The notes below the pieces were generated by a model. The model searched no databases. It was not told where the DNA came from and saw only the letters and a list, made by a program, of their open reading frames with translations. Positions 31,459-42,345 of a DNA stretch of 64,000 nt are shown piece after piece; within the stretch, counting starts at the first letter, position 1, and every line of letters begins with the position of its first letter. Where the stretch lies: the NCBI GenBank assembly GCA_036346355.1, contig CM070570.1, positions 44,779,592-44,843,591 on the forward strand, in the 5' to 3' direction. The position numbers were made by a program, and so were the translations under genes. This DNA is from Rhipidocladum racemiflorum (Eukaryota > Streptophyta > Magnoliopsida > Poales > Poaceae).

Positions 31459-33402
31459 ATGTTGCATCGTCCATGCAAAGCCCACGTTCTTCTTGGATTG
31501 TGCTGCCTCAGAGCGCACGTGCGTGCAGCACATACCATCCCCCCTTGCTGTTGTTGCTGCCAGAGCTCACCACTGCATTGGAAGGGACGCCGCGCATAGA
31601 AGTCGCTGCTCGGTGGGCAGGCCGTGTCAACTGATGCCGCTAGTAGGCCAAAGGAGAAGCAAGCAAACAAGCACGAAGGCAGAAGAGAAGAAGGAAAAGA
31701 ATAAAGAAAAGAAGGAAAGAAGAAGGAAAAAAGGGCAAAAAAGGAAAAAGGAAGTTGAGGGAAGAAGAGGAGAAGACTTCATGATCTGAGGCATCACTGG
31801 TTCTAACGGTTCTCATAAATCTTTTGAACACAGATGTAAACCCTAAATTATCATTGTTCATGTGTGGCGATGTAGTGAAGCAATGCATAATCATTTTGAT
31901 GGTAGATGTAGTTATTAGAGAGTACCGGGATGAAGTTTATGAGAGATCGGTACTCGTTTACTAGTGGTCTATGTGTTCGAGACGAGTTTTGGGGAAACCA
32001 ATAGTCAGTTTTATAGAATGTCTAAGTTATGAAAAATGTAGATTATTGTATAAAATTTAATTAAATCATAAGAATGTAAAATTTAGTTAAGTGATTTGAA
32101 TGTTATGGTTTGTAGAACCTTGCTGTCCAGAAAATGATCGCTGCTGAGGGTAGTTGTGTTAATATGCTTTTTATGGCTAGATAATAGCCGAATTAAATTA
32201 TGTACATAACTAGATAATTATGTACATAACTAGAGAAAACTAGATAATTTTTCTAAAATTTCAGAGATGCTATGATTTGCTATATTTGAAGATGTATAAA
32301 AATAGTTACGAAATTATGAATGCTGATGTCCAGTAAAACCACATATTGGTCTTTGGGGTTGGAAACGATGGTTTAAATGAATTAATTGAAAAATACGGGT
32401 AACTATGAAATTATAGATAACCTTGTGTAGGTTTCAGCACATATATGATTTATTATGTTTGAACTCCTAGGCTAGGAGTTATGGTGTTCCGACCGCTGGG
32501 GACAGCAAACGGTAAACTGTCCAGTGAGGAAGAAAGTTAAATCCGGAGATGTGTGTAAGAGCGATATTGCTATGTTTGATGTATGTACTGTTATGACATT
32601 ATTTTGACATGTGTTTACCAGCTATAGGAGGTGTGATTACAGGTTTGGCTTCAACCGCACGCCATTCTATTTCTCGTGGGTAAAAAGGCAAGTGCATGGT
32701 AGATCATGGTTATCTAAATTTACTCAACATACTATATTTACTTGATTCTTATTCAACATAATGTGATGTGATGATGATGAATACATGATGTGGATGGTTA
32801 CTTGCATTCAAAAGTGTTGTATCACTTGCATTCAAATTATGAAAAATGCATATAAGCCAGGCCGGTGAGAAAGTCATATAACTAATCCAGAGAGTATGAG
32901 CCAAATCGGTAAGAAAGTTATATGACTAGTCCGGACCACTCTTGAGAAAGACCTATTTGGGTAGGCACCTCCACTGGATAGAGGTAGAGGGTGTACATCA
33001 ACGGACGCTCACTCAGTTATACTGGTGTACGCTATGTGATAAGCATATGAGCATGTAGACATAATTGAATTACATCACTAATGATGAATGATTACCAATG
33101 AGATGAATGTGATAAATTGTTATGTTATTGAGTTGTTGACTCACCCAAATATGATTAATGAGATGAATGTGAAGAAATAGGTTTGTTGTTTTAGTTTGCA
33201 CTTGATGAGTTGTGGGCTCACCCTTGATTATTTAATTCGGTGATCATTGAAGGCGACATGCATGGGATAGGAGTAGCGTCATTGTGTCCACCTATCACAT
33301 TATCTTCCACAAATACCTAGTTTTAGTGTTCGTTAATGAGTAACAAAGTGCTTACCTAATTTAATTGATAGACTTTGTAGTCGTAGTAATGGAAATGCGA
33401 AC
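31459..33402. other. Intergenic, possibly old LTR remains; no gene
   Basis: Purine-rich at 31675-31775. The stretch 32100-33350 resembles plant gypsy LTR text (GCTCACTCAGTTATAC, TTGTGGGCTCACCCTTG), but I found no bounded ends. No coding frame is convincing. Confidence 0.4.
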
Positions 33403-33405
33403 TTA

Positions 33406-33595
33406 GGCCCTGTTTGGCAGAGCTCCAGCTCCACTAGATCCGTGGAGGTGGAGCTGTGGGTATATTAAGAGTGTTTAGGTGGATCATCTTGTTTATATTT
33501 TAGAATAAAAATATAAACTTAATTCACTTTATTTTAGCTTACAAGTTTCGAGATCTAAGGTGGAGCTGGGATCTAGAGCTCTGCCAAACAAAGCC
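33406..33595. mobile_element. Tourist-like MITE, copy 2
   Basis: 190 bases with ends GGCCCTGTTTGGCAGAGCTCC and GAGCTCTGCCAAACAAAGCC, flanked by TTA on both sides (33403-33405, 33596-33598). Same family as 15177-15377, opposite orientation. Confidence 0.88.
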
Positions 33596-33598
33596 TTA

Positions 33599-34427
33599 GT
33601 TAGTTTTATATTAAACGAGACATTTAATTGTTTTATTTATTCCCGATCATCGTCGTCGCCAAGGGGTAAAGATTGCTTCCGAACATATGTGATCCGGGCG
33701 TTGCTGAGCACATGAACTCGGGCGTGCTTGGGCGCATGGTTCCAAGGTTATTATTGTTTTGTTGTTGTTTATATGGTTATGCAAATTATTGTTGTTGTTG
33801 GTTTTATAGTGTTGAACTGTTGATAATTGTTTAGGTGTATGTTAAAATTACAGCTAAAATCATGGTAAAGTGATAAAGAAAATTGTAAATGGTAGTAATA
33901 TTTTGATCGCATAAAGTATTGAGGTAACAGGTGTTGCACTTTGTGCTCCAGGGTTTTCTTGTCCAAGGGAGATCCAACCGACTCCTGGTGCATCGTTCCC
34001 CTTCTCAGATCTTCTCAGATTTCGCCCATTAACATTGCGTCCAATTGCTCCAATCAGCTTAAGCTAGATTGAGACAGAGATATTGTACCATCACCTTGAA
34101 GAGTGTCGTAAAGATTATGTAGCCGACGTTTGTTTGCAAGATAAGGCGTACAATCAACCGCATTCGCAATACACCAGTACTCCAACGAATGTGCTACGAA
34201 TGGACCAATCCTTAAGGCAATCAAGATATGATGAGTTCATGCTCACGTCAAAATGCAAAATATTGGGAAATTTCTTCATTTAAAGTCTTATGCAAAATTT
34301 TGGTGTAAATTAAACTGTGTATATTGAACACTGAAACAACAGCTGCCCAAATTCTTCAGAGGATGTTTACAGTCTTGTGTTGATGTGTCATCCAAATTAA
34401 CGCCAAATCCTACCAAAATCTTATATC
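33599..34427. other. Intergenic, no gene recognised
   Basis: AT-rich. A 66-codon frame at 34083-34283 reads plausibly but matches nothing I know. The last 75 bases before 34502 would be 3' UTR of the minus-strand gene. Confidence 0.45.
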
Positions 34428-34501
34428 CTAGAGGCTAAAAGAATCACTACTTGTCCCAAATTTGTACCAAGGAAAACCGAAAAGCCAAGAAGTGGATAAG
34501 A

Positions 34502-36160
34502 TCAGAAGAATGTGGTGCCGGCGAAGCCGCGGTGGAGGAGGTTGTGCGCCATGTTGTCCCGGGCCCGCTTGGCGTCCTCGGAGCGCACTGGGTTCTCGGG
34601 CGTGGTCTCGTCGTCGACGAGCTCGTACAGGAGCTCCGGCTCGAGCTCCTCGCCGCGCATCTCGCAGATGTTGTGCAGGACGCAGCAGGCGCCCAGCACC
34701 ACGGGGAGGTCCTGGAGCTTCACCTCCGTGCGCTTCTGGAGGCACGCCCACCGCGACTTGAGCCGCGCGAACGCCTCCACGGCCACGCGCCGGAGGTCGC
34801 CGACCTTCTCGTTGAAGGCGTGCTGCGTCCACGTCAGGTTCTGGTGCGTGTACGGTACGAGCACCCAGTCCATGAGCGGGTAGCTGGCGCCGCCGACGAG
34901 GCAGGCGTCGTGCATCATCCCTGCCGCGGCGCGCTGGTGCAGCATGGACTTCTCGAGCACCTGGTCGTCCGGCATGGAGCCCGGCCAGCCGATGCAGACG
35001 TCGGTGAACGCGCCGTTGGGGCCGACCACCCCCTGGAGCGTGATGGAGTAGGACGTCTTCTGGTTGCGCTCCGTGTGGCGGCGGTTGAAGTAGGCGGCGA
35101 CGGAGATCTTGGGCGCGATGATGGGGATGTGGGTGGTGTACATGGCACCGATGACGCCCGGGACGCCGAAGTTCCTCTCGAAGCCCTCCTTGAACCTGGC
35201 GGCGGCTGCCTCGTCGGGCCACTGGAGGAAGCGCGGCATGAGGACGGACTTGATGGCGGCGCAGACCTCGAGGACGAGCTTGTGGCAGGTGGAGATGCCG
35301 AGGCCGAAGCGCTTAGAGACGAGGCGGAGCGGCTCGCCGGTGGCGAGGCGCCAGATGCAGACGGCGACGCGCTGGCGCACGGGGATGGCGGCGCGGAGCA
35401 TGGTGTCCTCCTTGGCCACCGCGGAGCCCAGCGCTTCGCAGATCATGTCGAACGTCTCCCGCCCCATCCGGAACGCGCGGCGGAAGTCCGCCTCCGGGTA
35501 GTCGGCGCTGTTGCACCGGTCCCACCACGCCCGCGACCGGTCCTTCACCCACAGCCGCCGCTGGTGGTGCCCCGCCCCGCCACCGCCACCGCCCGCCCTC
35601 GACGGCGAGGCAGACGCGGCGGCCGTGGCCGCGGCCTCCTCGCCGGCCACGACGGCTGCCGCTGCGGCCGAGGCCGCGAGCCGCGAGCACTTGGACCGCG
35701 CGGCGGCGTCGGTCTCCGCGGCGGCCTCGAAGCTTCCCTCCATCTCTGCGTAGTAGCGCATCATGGCCTGCGACTTGTGGTCGGCGTTGGATTCGAGCAG
35801 CGCGAGCTCGCGGCGGGACGCGTCCGCCGCCCCCGCGCGGTCGGCGTGGTCCTCGGCCTCGAGCGCGGCGAGCGAGGTGAGTATCTTGGCGATGGACCGC
35901 TTCCTGCCGCCGTTGTTCCCGGCGCCGGGGCCGTCCTTCTTGGACATCGCTGGGACGCCGTCGTCCCCGCCGCCGGCGCCACCATCCCCCCCGCGCTTCC
36001 GGCGCCGGTTGTTAGGCATGGCGACGGCGTCGTCGAGAGCGAGCGTCGACGCGGTGGCGGCGTCCTGGAAGAAGGAGTAGTAGAAGGCGAAGTCGTCGTC
36101 TCCTCCGACCCCAGCTCCACCTCCTCCGCTGCTGGGGCGGGCGCTGGATGGGGTTCTCAT
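34502..36160 (-). CDS. ALP1/HARBI1-like protein, domesticated PIF/Harbinger transposase
   Basis: An intronless frame of 552 residues, about 70% GC, starting MRTPSSARPSSGG and ending GTTFF. Residues 1-210 are low complexity (Gly/Ala/Asp) with a basic stretch NNRRRKRGG, a possible nuclear signal, and an Ala-rich helix. The nuclease fold follows: LWVKDRSRAWWDRC, FRRAFRMGRETFDMIC, VRQRVAVCIWRLATGEPLR, then GAMYTTHIPI, CIGWPGSMPDDQVL and RVAVEAFARLKSRWACL. In active PIF transposases the first motif has Asp-Gly after GA(I/M); here it is Tyr-Thr, so the first catalytic Asp is absent, while candidates for the second Asp and the Glu remain. Arabidopsis ALP1 is an accessory component of Polycomb complex PRC2, so chromatin work is a reasonable inference. 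No inverted repeats or TTA duplication surround it, which supports a host gene. Confidence 0.85.
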   Translation of the reverse strand: MRTPSSARPSSGGGGAGVGGDDDFAFYYSFFQDAATASTLALDDAVAMPNNRRRKRGGDGGAGGGDDGVPAMSKKDGPGAGNNGGRKRSIAKILTSLAALEAEDHADRAGAADASRRELALLESNADHKSQAMMRYYAEMEGSFEAAAETDAAARSKCSRLAASAAAAAVVAGEEAAATAAASASPSRAGGGGGGAGHHQRRLWVKDRSRAWWDRCNSADYPEADFRRAFRMGRETFDMICEALGSAVAKEDTMLRAAIPVRQRVAVCIWRLATGEPLRLVSKRFGLGISTCHKLVLEVCAAIKSVLMPRFLQWPDEAAAARFKEGFERNFGVPGVIGAMYTTHIPIIAPKISVAAYFNRRHTERNQKTSYSITLQGVVGPNGAFTDVCIGWPGSMPDDQVLEKSMLHQRAAAGMMHDACLVGGASYPLMDWVLVPYTHQNLTWTQHAFNEKVGDLRRVAVEAFARLKSRWACLQKRTEVKLQDLPVVLGACCVLHNICEMRGEELEPELLYELVDDETTPENPVRSEDAKRARDNMAHNLLHRGFAGTTFF

Positions 36161-37038
36161 ATACGCACGCGGGCACCCCCAAAGTCTCCTAAAAAACCTG
36201 CTCTTTTTCTCTCGTCGCTAGCGTTTGGTGGTGGGTGAGCGTCAAAGGAAGGAGGAGGACGAGACGAGGGACGCGGGTGGCGAAATCTTCTTCTTTTTTG
36301 ATGCAGAGATCTTTTCTTCTCCCTCTCCGTCTTCCTCGTGATTCCGATGGAGTGATGGCTTGGAGGCGACTGGTGTGAAAGGGGGGAGATATAAATACCC
36401 TTTGATCCACCTCGATTTGACGACGGCGAGGTGTGAACGCGGGAGCTTCTTTTTGGACAAGGAAGGAAGGCGAGACCGACCTGCCTTCCTACGGCGCGGT
36501 GTGGTGGGGGGCAGCTGAGGACGCGCGGCGGTGGGTGCATGGGCGCCACTGGCAGCGGGCGTGGAGATGCGCGCGCGGCTCACGCGGTTTCGGCTAGGTG
36601 CGGTGGGGGATAGGCTGGCTCGGCACGACACCGCGTGGACCTCTCTCTCCTCTCCTCTCCTCTCCTCTCTCTCCTCGGCTCCTCGGCGCGGATGAGTCGA
36701 GCGGATGTGGTCAACGGGATGCCTCGCCATGTCGGCGTGGCAGCCTTCCGCGCCGCGAGTAATCTGTCAAAAATCACCGCCGCTGCCGCTGGGCGGTAAA
36801 AGACGGAGGCACTCCGTTCGAGAAACCGCGGCCGCGTCGCGTCCCTTCGCCACATGCTGCTGCCGACCGCTCTGAGTGTTTGCATTTTTGTTCCCATAAT
36901 CCCATGGGGCCAAATTTTTTTTAAAAAAAAACAAAAACTTTGGAGCATTTGAATATAATTGCAAACCTATTTCCCTTCTTAACCACGAAAAAATCATGGG
37001 ATAACTCATATCACCTGAAATAATGTAAGAGAGAGACT
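36161..37038. other. Promoter and upstream region of the ALP1-like gene
   Basis: GC-rich upstream DNA with a CTCTC repeat (36640-36675). The + strand frame 34451-36238 is an antisense shadow. Confidence 0.45.
36388..36398 (-). promoter_or_regulatory. Putative TATA box of the ALP1-like gene
   Basis: The minus strand reads GTATTTATATC 228 bases before the start codon, followed by a CT-rich leader that fits a plant 5' UTR. It is a TATTTATA variant; the perfect TATAAATA is on the plus strand, so orientation is uncertain. Confidence 0.45.
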
Positions 37039-37039
37039 A

Positions 37040-37220
37040 AGGAACGGTATACCGTTTCAACGGTATAGCCGTGAAGCTTATAAAACTTATCAGTTTCAGT
37101 GCTGGTTTCGTGAGTTTCAATGTTTAGTTTCATTAGTTTCATGTTTTATCAGTTTTTAGTGCTAATTTTCATGAGTTTCAGTGTAAAAAATCACAAGTTT
37201 CATGAGTTTCAGTGGTAGAA
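37040..37220. repeat. GTTTCA-rich repeat block
   Basis: At least eight GTTTCA/GTTTCAT/GTTTCAG words lie between inverted words GGTATACCGTTTCAACGG and CAGTATACCGTAGGTT. A similar GTTTCA-rich block lies at 43205-43335. Confidence 0.55.
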
Positions 37221-38322
37221 CAGTATACCGTAGGTTAAACGTGATAGATCCACCTGTCATAGTTAAGGAGCACAGTAAGACAATTTTGGCTTCATTTAAA
37301 TAAAATTGCAAATCTAGTCACTTCTTTACCATGGAAAGATTTGAAGATAATGCTGCCACTTATATTAATTGATGTGGACTCAAAACAGGTCAGACGCCAT
37401 TGTACGTAGGATCACAGCAAATCCTCCTACCGAGTTGTGTAAGCATGTCAGGTACATCTGCCGTAGTTAGATAGCGTGATAAATATTTGTCACGTTCGAT
37501 GATAACATATTTACAATTATGTACGAAAAATCAGAATTTTAAAAAATAAAGAAGCCTTAGATCAGAAGAAACAAAATGCTTCGACCTGACGTTTGGAGAG
37601 AGCAAGATGAAAGATCGCGTGTACAGCGTGCACTTGCGACGCGGTATCGCTGATTTGATGGCACCGGCGCACAGGGAACACGACACGGACTCAAACCACA
37701 CCGGACCTAGGACAAAAAAATCGCACCAATATCTATCTGGTGATCCGGGGTATAAGCTACCTCAATTCATGCTCTTTTTCTTTTTGACGCAAAAATTAAT
37801 GCTTCTTGTATCCGTCTCAAGAGTCTTCAAAATGGTTAATTCATCGGAAAAAAAGACAGGTTTATTTATATATTATCTTTTCACACAAGTTATATAAATT
37901 TTAAAGTAAGTAAAAAAGTAAGTAATAATCATTTATCCTTTATTCATACTTTAATATTTATATCATTTTTAAAAAGATTGTTCACCTAGTTGCGTTACCT
38001 TTTTAATTAAAACAGTAAGGAACTTACTAGTATATCTATCGAAGCAGCACTGCTGTTGATTACTCCTGAAATAAGTTGGTGTGCCACGATGTTATTTCAT
38101 ATTTTTTGCGTGATTATTTTGTTCCTTTTTTTTTTGTATTAGAGTCGTGGTTGTAAGGAATGATAGGGTGATAAGACTATACTCCGAACAAACAAGACGA
38201 TGGGGAATGAATTGATCCCTGGAGTCTACAGCTAATCTATTACTCGAACAAAACACCCCCTCTAAGGCAACAAGTTACTACAACCTTATCGTCATAAAAG
38301 AGCCACTTGTTTATATACCCGG
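37221..38322. other. Intergenic, nothing recognised
   Basis: No gene. An AT-rich remnant at 37780-37990 may be a decayed Stowaway MITE. Confidence 0.45.
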
Positions 38323-38547
38323 CCCTTTGGTCACAAATTGTTATCTTTTAAATATCGACATAGCCTCTAAAACATAGATTTGACCACTAATTTCTATTAT
38401 AATATAATTATAAAATCCTGACAAATCTACAGATATAATTTGTATATATCTAATCTAAATATTTAATAAGATATTAACAGTTAAATTTTTAAAAGCTTAA
38501 CCGATGCTATGTTCAAAATAACGACTATTTGTGATCGGAGGGAGCGG
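38323..38547. mobile_element. Stowaway-like MITE, diverged left end
   Basis: The right end AACGACTATTTGTGATCGGAGGGAG is a standard Stowaway terminus. The left end (GGCCCTTTGGTCACAAATTGTTATC) is its diverged inverted partner. Confidence 0.65.
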
Positions 38548-39891
38548 TAATTCTCTCACTAGCGTTGCACAAATCATAGAGGCCAACATGTGATCAACAT
38601 GAACGATCGATGCTAGTGCGGTAGTCTTAAAGGAGCGAACAATTAAAAAGAGAAGAAAGGTCGAATCAAGTATGAACATACACACAGGACTTGTCCAGGT
38701 CAAAAACCACACGCACGTGCTCAGATTAATACAACAAAGAAGATGCAAAAGGCCACGGATATAACTCAATCTGATCGGGGAAGAAGTAAGAACCCCTGCT
38801 GAATACGACACGATCGAGGGGGAGGAGATCAACGCGCCATGTCCAGATCGGTTCTTGGTCAAATCGGGCGAGTTCTGACTCCCATGCATCTTTCCCCATC
38901 TACCAACTTGGCAAATGCTGTATCCATGAATGCTTTCTGGATCTCCGAGGTCGAGCCGGGGGTCCGGCTAGCTGGATCTTGCCAATGTTCTAAACTCCAG
39001 TTGGATCTTCCTCCGGTGTGTGTATATGTTCTGAAGTCTAAACCTAGCAGTCAGCGGACGTTTGAAGGTTCCCGTAGGAAAAACTGCAAAGACAACTACT
39101 TTTCCTGCCTGTGCTGAAATTACATAGGTGGTCACGAAAATCCATCGCTCCAAGCTTAAGCCCAAATTTAACTAGAATGACTACATGAGCCAAATTAATT
39201 CCAGCGGCCATAACCTAGGCTTCAAACTAGCAAAAAGGGTGTACTTGGTCGATGGGATGAGGGGTTGGTCTTATACATTTGGCTTTATTGATTTGGGTGA
39301 ATGCAATGGTTCAGCATCTAGAAAGAATATCCTTTAAATTTGTATCACTTGATCCAAAATGGGATGGTTCCATTCAAGCAATCAAACATATGGATGGTTT
39401 TTTTTCTTAAACCATCTCATACATGTATCACTTAGTATAGACAACCAAACACACCCAAATAAGCCCCTGCAGAAACGATGCTGCCCCAAGTAGTAAAACA
39501 AAGCGGTCCGGTTTGGACAAAAAAAGTTCAACAAGACGAGTTTGTTGAATGTTCGCAGATCCATCTAAGAAATTACTACTTTTCGCGGTTTGTACGTACC
39601 GATGAGAAACGTGCGTTTTGGGCGCTGAAAAGCACGTATTGTCTGACGCAATCATTTGCCCGATCCCGTCGTCCTCGTCGGTCCGACCTGCCGTCACGAT
39701 CCCACAGGAAACTGCAGCCACGCCACGCGGTTTGGTGTCCACTGTTGCGGGTCTCGTCACCGTGACGCGAGGCTGACGTCAGGCGTGGCCTGCGGCTAAC
39801 CTTGACAAGTTGGCCTGGCTAGGGTAGTTATTAGCGCCCTAATCAACAAAGCCAATGGAGAAGCCACTGCTGACGGAGACAGCAGTCCAAA
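38548..39891. other. Intergenic, no gene recognised
   Basis: Short frames only. Nothing with family resemblance and no bounded repeat. Confidence 0.45.
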
Positions 39892-39894
39892 TTA

Positions 39895-40204
39895 GACCCT
39901 GTTTGTTTCCTTCTCCAGCTTATATAATCCAACAAGCTTATATAATCCAGCTTTTTGGTGTTGGATTATATAAGCTGGATTATATAAGCTACCTTTAAAT
40001 AAGCCGGTGGGTTGTTTGTTTTCCTGGATTATTACTGTGTTGGATTATTAGTTTGAGATTATATAAGCACCCTAATGGCTGCTTATAGATTATTATAATC
40101 TCATGCTTTAGATTATATAATCTAGATTATAATCTAGGCTATTTGTTTCCCCATTAACTTATATAAGCTGGATTATATAATTCATAGGGCAAACAAACAT
40201 GACC
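39895..40204. mobile_element. Tourist-like MITE rich in TTATATAATC
   Basis: 310 bases flanked by TTA (39892-39894, 40205-40207). The ends are GACCCTGTTTGTTTCC and GGGCAAACAAACATGACC. The interior is dense in GGATTATATAAGC and its complement, so it can fold extensively. Confidence 0.82.
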
Positions 40205-40213
40205 TTAGTAGTA

Positions 40214-40546
40214 CTCGCTCCGTTCCAGATTATTTTGCAATCCAATAAAGAGCGGTGCTGGTACGTTTTCCTTTCTAATACAAGTTGCATAAATCTTAAA
40301 ATCAGTGAAGAGATAAGTAATCATCATCTACCATTCATTTATGATTTAATATTTGTGTAATTTTTAAAAATAAAAATATATAAGCATCTCTCATAAATAA
40401 ATCGTCTTATTGCTTTTAGATGGTGTATATAAGTATATTAATCTATCATATAGCAATAAATAACATTAGAAATTATAGAATGATATGTATTTAAGAACAA
40501 ATTTTAAAAACTAGAATAACATGTATGTGTTCATGAACGAAGGGAG
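40214..40546. mobile_element. Stowaway-like MITE
   Basis: 333 bases between TA dinucleotides (40212-40213, 40547-40548). The ends are CTCGCTCCGTTCCAGATTA and GTTCATGAACGAAGGGAG. It lies only 7 bases from the Tourist-like MITE before it. Confidence 0.8.
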
Positions 40547-40548
40547 TA

Positions 40549-41188
40549 ATCATTTCGACGCCGATTATATATAAAGTAAATCTCACGTTACATTTAAGTA
40601 TTATATCTTTGTTTTATTTATACCAAATTTAAGTAATACCTTTACTTTATAACACTGTAGCCTAACCAATGTTACACTTAACACCAGGTTTAAGCCAATA
40701 GCATGGCCTCTTAAGCTCATCGTGCTCATGGCCAAGAATGCCAAGCAGCGTGAGACCAACATGTCATGCACAAGCACTGCAATAAGAGTCTTGAGCATAG
40801 TTATCAATACCGATATGAATCGGCCGACATGGTTGGTATGTACCATTTTGGTACCTAAACTGGTACAAAGTAGCCTTATGCACCTTACCAGCCTCGATAC
40901 CGGTCCGACGTCGATCATACCTGCTCGATACCGATCAATACCGGTCATGCTGGTGGAATTAATAATATAGTCTATTGAACTATATGTTATATTTGATAGT
41001 ACTACTATATATTTGAAGTAATATTGTAAGGGCCTGTTTGTTTTTGCTTTTGATTCTAGATTCTGACCAAAAAAGTTGAATAAAAAACAAACATCCCAAT
41101 TCTAGAATCCGATTCTCACAATCCAGCCTATTTATATACACTAGAATCCACAATTCACTTTATATGCTTTTGGATTCTAGTTTTTAGA
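40549..41188. other. Intergenic with a partial MITE
   Basis: CGATACCGATCAATACCGGT-like words cluster at 40810-40950. A GGGCCTGTTTGTTTTTGCTTTTGATTC terminus at 41032 opens a MITE-like stretch whose other end I do not find, perhaps because the following inverted repeat landed in it. Confidence 0.45.
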
Positions 41189-41804
41189 GAATATCTAAAC
41201 ATTCTAGATGCATTGAGGCAACAGCTTGTCTGATCAGGATCGTCTTAAAATATAAAGTTTTGTAGCAATTTCATATCTTTTCTTATTATAATATTGATGG
41301 ATTCTAAGGTAAAGTTTATTTCATTCCATAGTTCATCATGAAAGGTGTCATGCGTTGATTCATCGCTGTCACTTTATCCTCATTCCCGAATGAGAATACC
41401 ATAGTTAGCCTTGCTTCTTGAATTATAGAGTTGATTAACTCATCATATGGAGTTGATTAAACCATCGCATAGAGTTGATTAATTCATCGTATATATTTGA
41501 TTAATTCATGAAATAGACTCTATACGATGGCTTAATCAACTCTGTACGATAACTTAATCAATTTTATAATTCAAGAAGCTAGGCTGCCTATAGTATTCTT
41601 GTTCAGAAATGAGGATGAAGTGGAAGCGATAAATCAAAGCATAACACCGTTTCAGGACGAGGAATGAAATGAAATGAATCTTGTCTTAGAAACCATCAAT
41701 ATTATAATAAAAATGGAGATAAAAGCGCTATAGATGTTCATATTTTAAGATGATCTTGATCAGACAAGTTGTTGTCTCAATGCATTTATGATATTTAGAT
41801 ATTC
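41189..41804. mobile_element. Large inverted repeat (foldback element)
   Basis: About 616 bases. Left arm from GAATATCTAAAC, ATGCATTGAGGCAACAGC and CTTGTCTGATCAGGATCGTC; the right arm in reverse reads GAATATCTAAAT, ATGCATTGAGACAACAAC and CTTGTCTGATCAAGATCATC. The similarity continues through the ATTATAATATTGATGG segment almost to the centre, where GAGTTGATTAA units repeat. I found no target duplication and no ORF. Confidence 0.8.
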
Positions 41805-41935
41805 AATTACAAAATCTATAACTAATTGTGCCTTGTAAATGTTGTTGCAGAAAAATCTAAGCAGAAGAAAATTTTGAACAACATATACTAATGATGGAAA
41901 TCCTGTTAGTGGTGTAGAGAAAAAAAAAAAAGATC

Positions 41936-42022
41936 ACTGACGGTTCTAAATAAAAACTGTCTGTGATATAAAACATCACAGACCGTTCTATTTAGAAAAC
42001 CGTCTGTGATATTTAGTATCAC
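41936..42022. repeat. Palindromic CACAGACGG transposon subterminal repeats
   Basis: Three units of the form TCACWGACGGTTCTAAATA / TATTTAGAAACCGTCTGTGA alternate in orientation. Such arrays sit near the ends of grass DNA transposons, often CACTA or Mutator type. The element's outer ends are not resolved. Confidence 0.6.
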
Positions 42023-42049
42023 AGACGGTTTCTAACCAGAACTGCGTGG

Positions 42050-42345
42050 CTACCGGTGAACCGAGTCGCAGCAGACACCGTCGAAACGCGGTGGGCGACT
42101 GGGCGTTGATGGGGAGCTCCTAAAAAGGACTGGAGGAGGTCGCGGTTCTGGTTGATTTTGGAGAAGTGGTTGTCGAAGGTGTTGGGCGTGGCTGGGTCGA
42201 GGTCGTTCAGTGCGGCGCCGTTGCCGCTGGCCTGAGGGCAGTTCTGGTTGCTTGCTGCGGCTGAAGTTGTATAGTTTGGCCGGTGATGAACTTGCACAGA
42301 GCTCGCTCGAACGTGTGAGCGCCATCGGCGGTGCATCGGGCGCAC
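42050..42345 (-). pseudogene. Class III peroxidase gene fragment
   Basis: The minus strand reads DGAHTFERALC, which matches the proximal haem-ligand motif of secretory plant peroxidases (GAHTxGRAxC). After a frame break it continues with NQNCPQASGNGAALNDLDP, ATPNTFDNHFSKINQNRD and LLQSF, the equally typical segment following it. The residues between, which should hold a conserved Cys and LYNFS, are split over two frames (LYNFS is in the neighbouring frame). It is truncated at both ends, starts 28 bases from the palindromic repeats, and is most likely a fragment captured by a transposon. The parent enzyme oxidises phenolics with H2O2 in the cell wall or vacuole. Confidence 0.72.

Noticed and set aside
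32100..33350. Solo LTR of a gypsy element
   Set aside because: Some words recall plant LTRs, but no TG...CA bounds or target duplication could be placed.
34451..36238. 595-codon plus-strand open frame opposite the ALP1-like gene
   Set aside because: It is the antisense shadow of a very GC-rich coding region; low-complexity Arg/Gly/Val text with no family motif.
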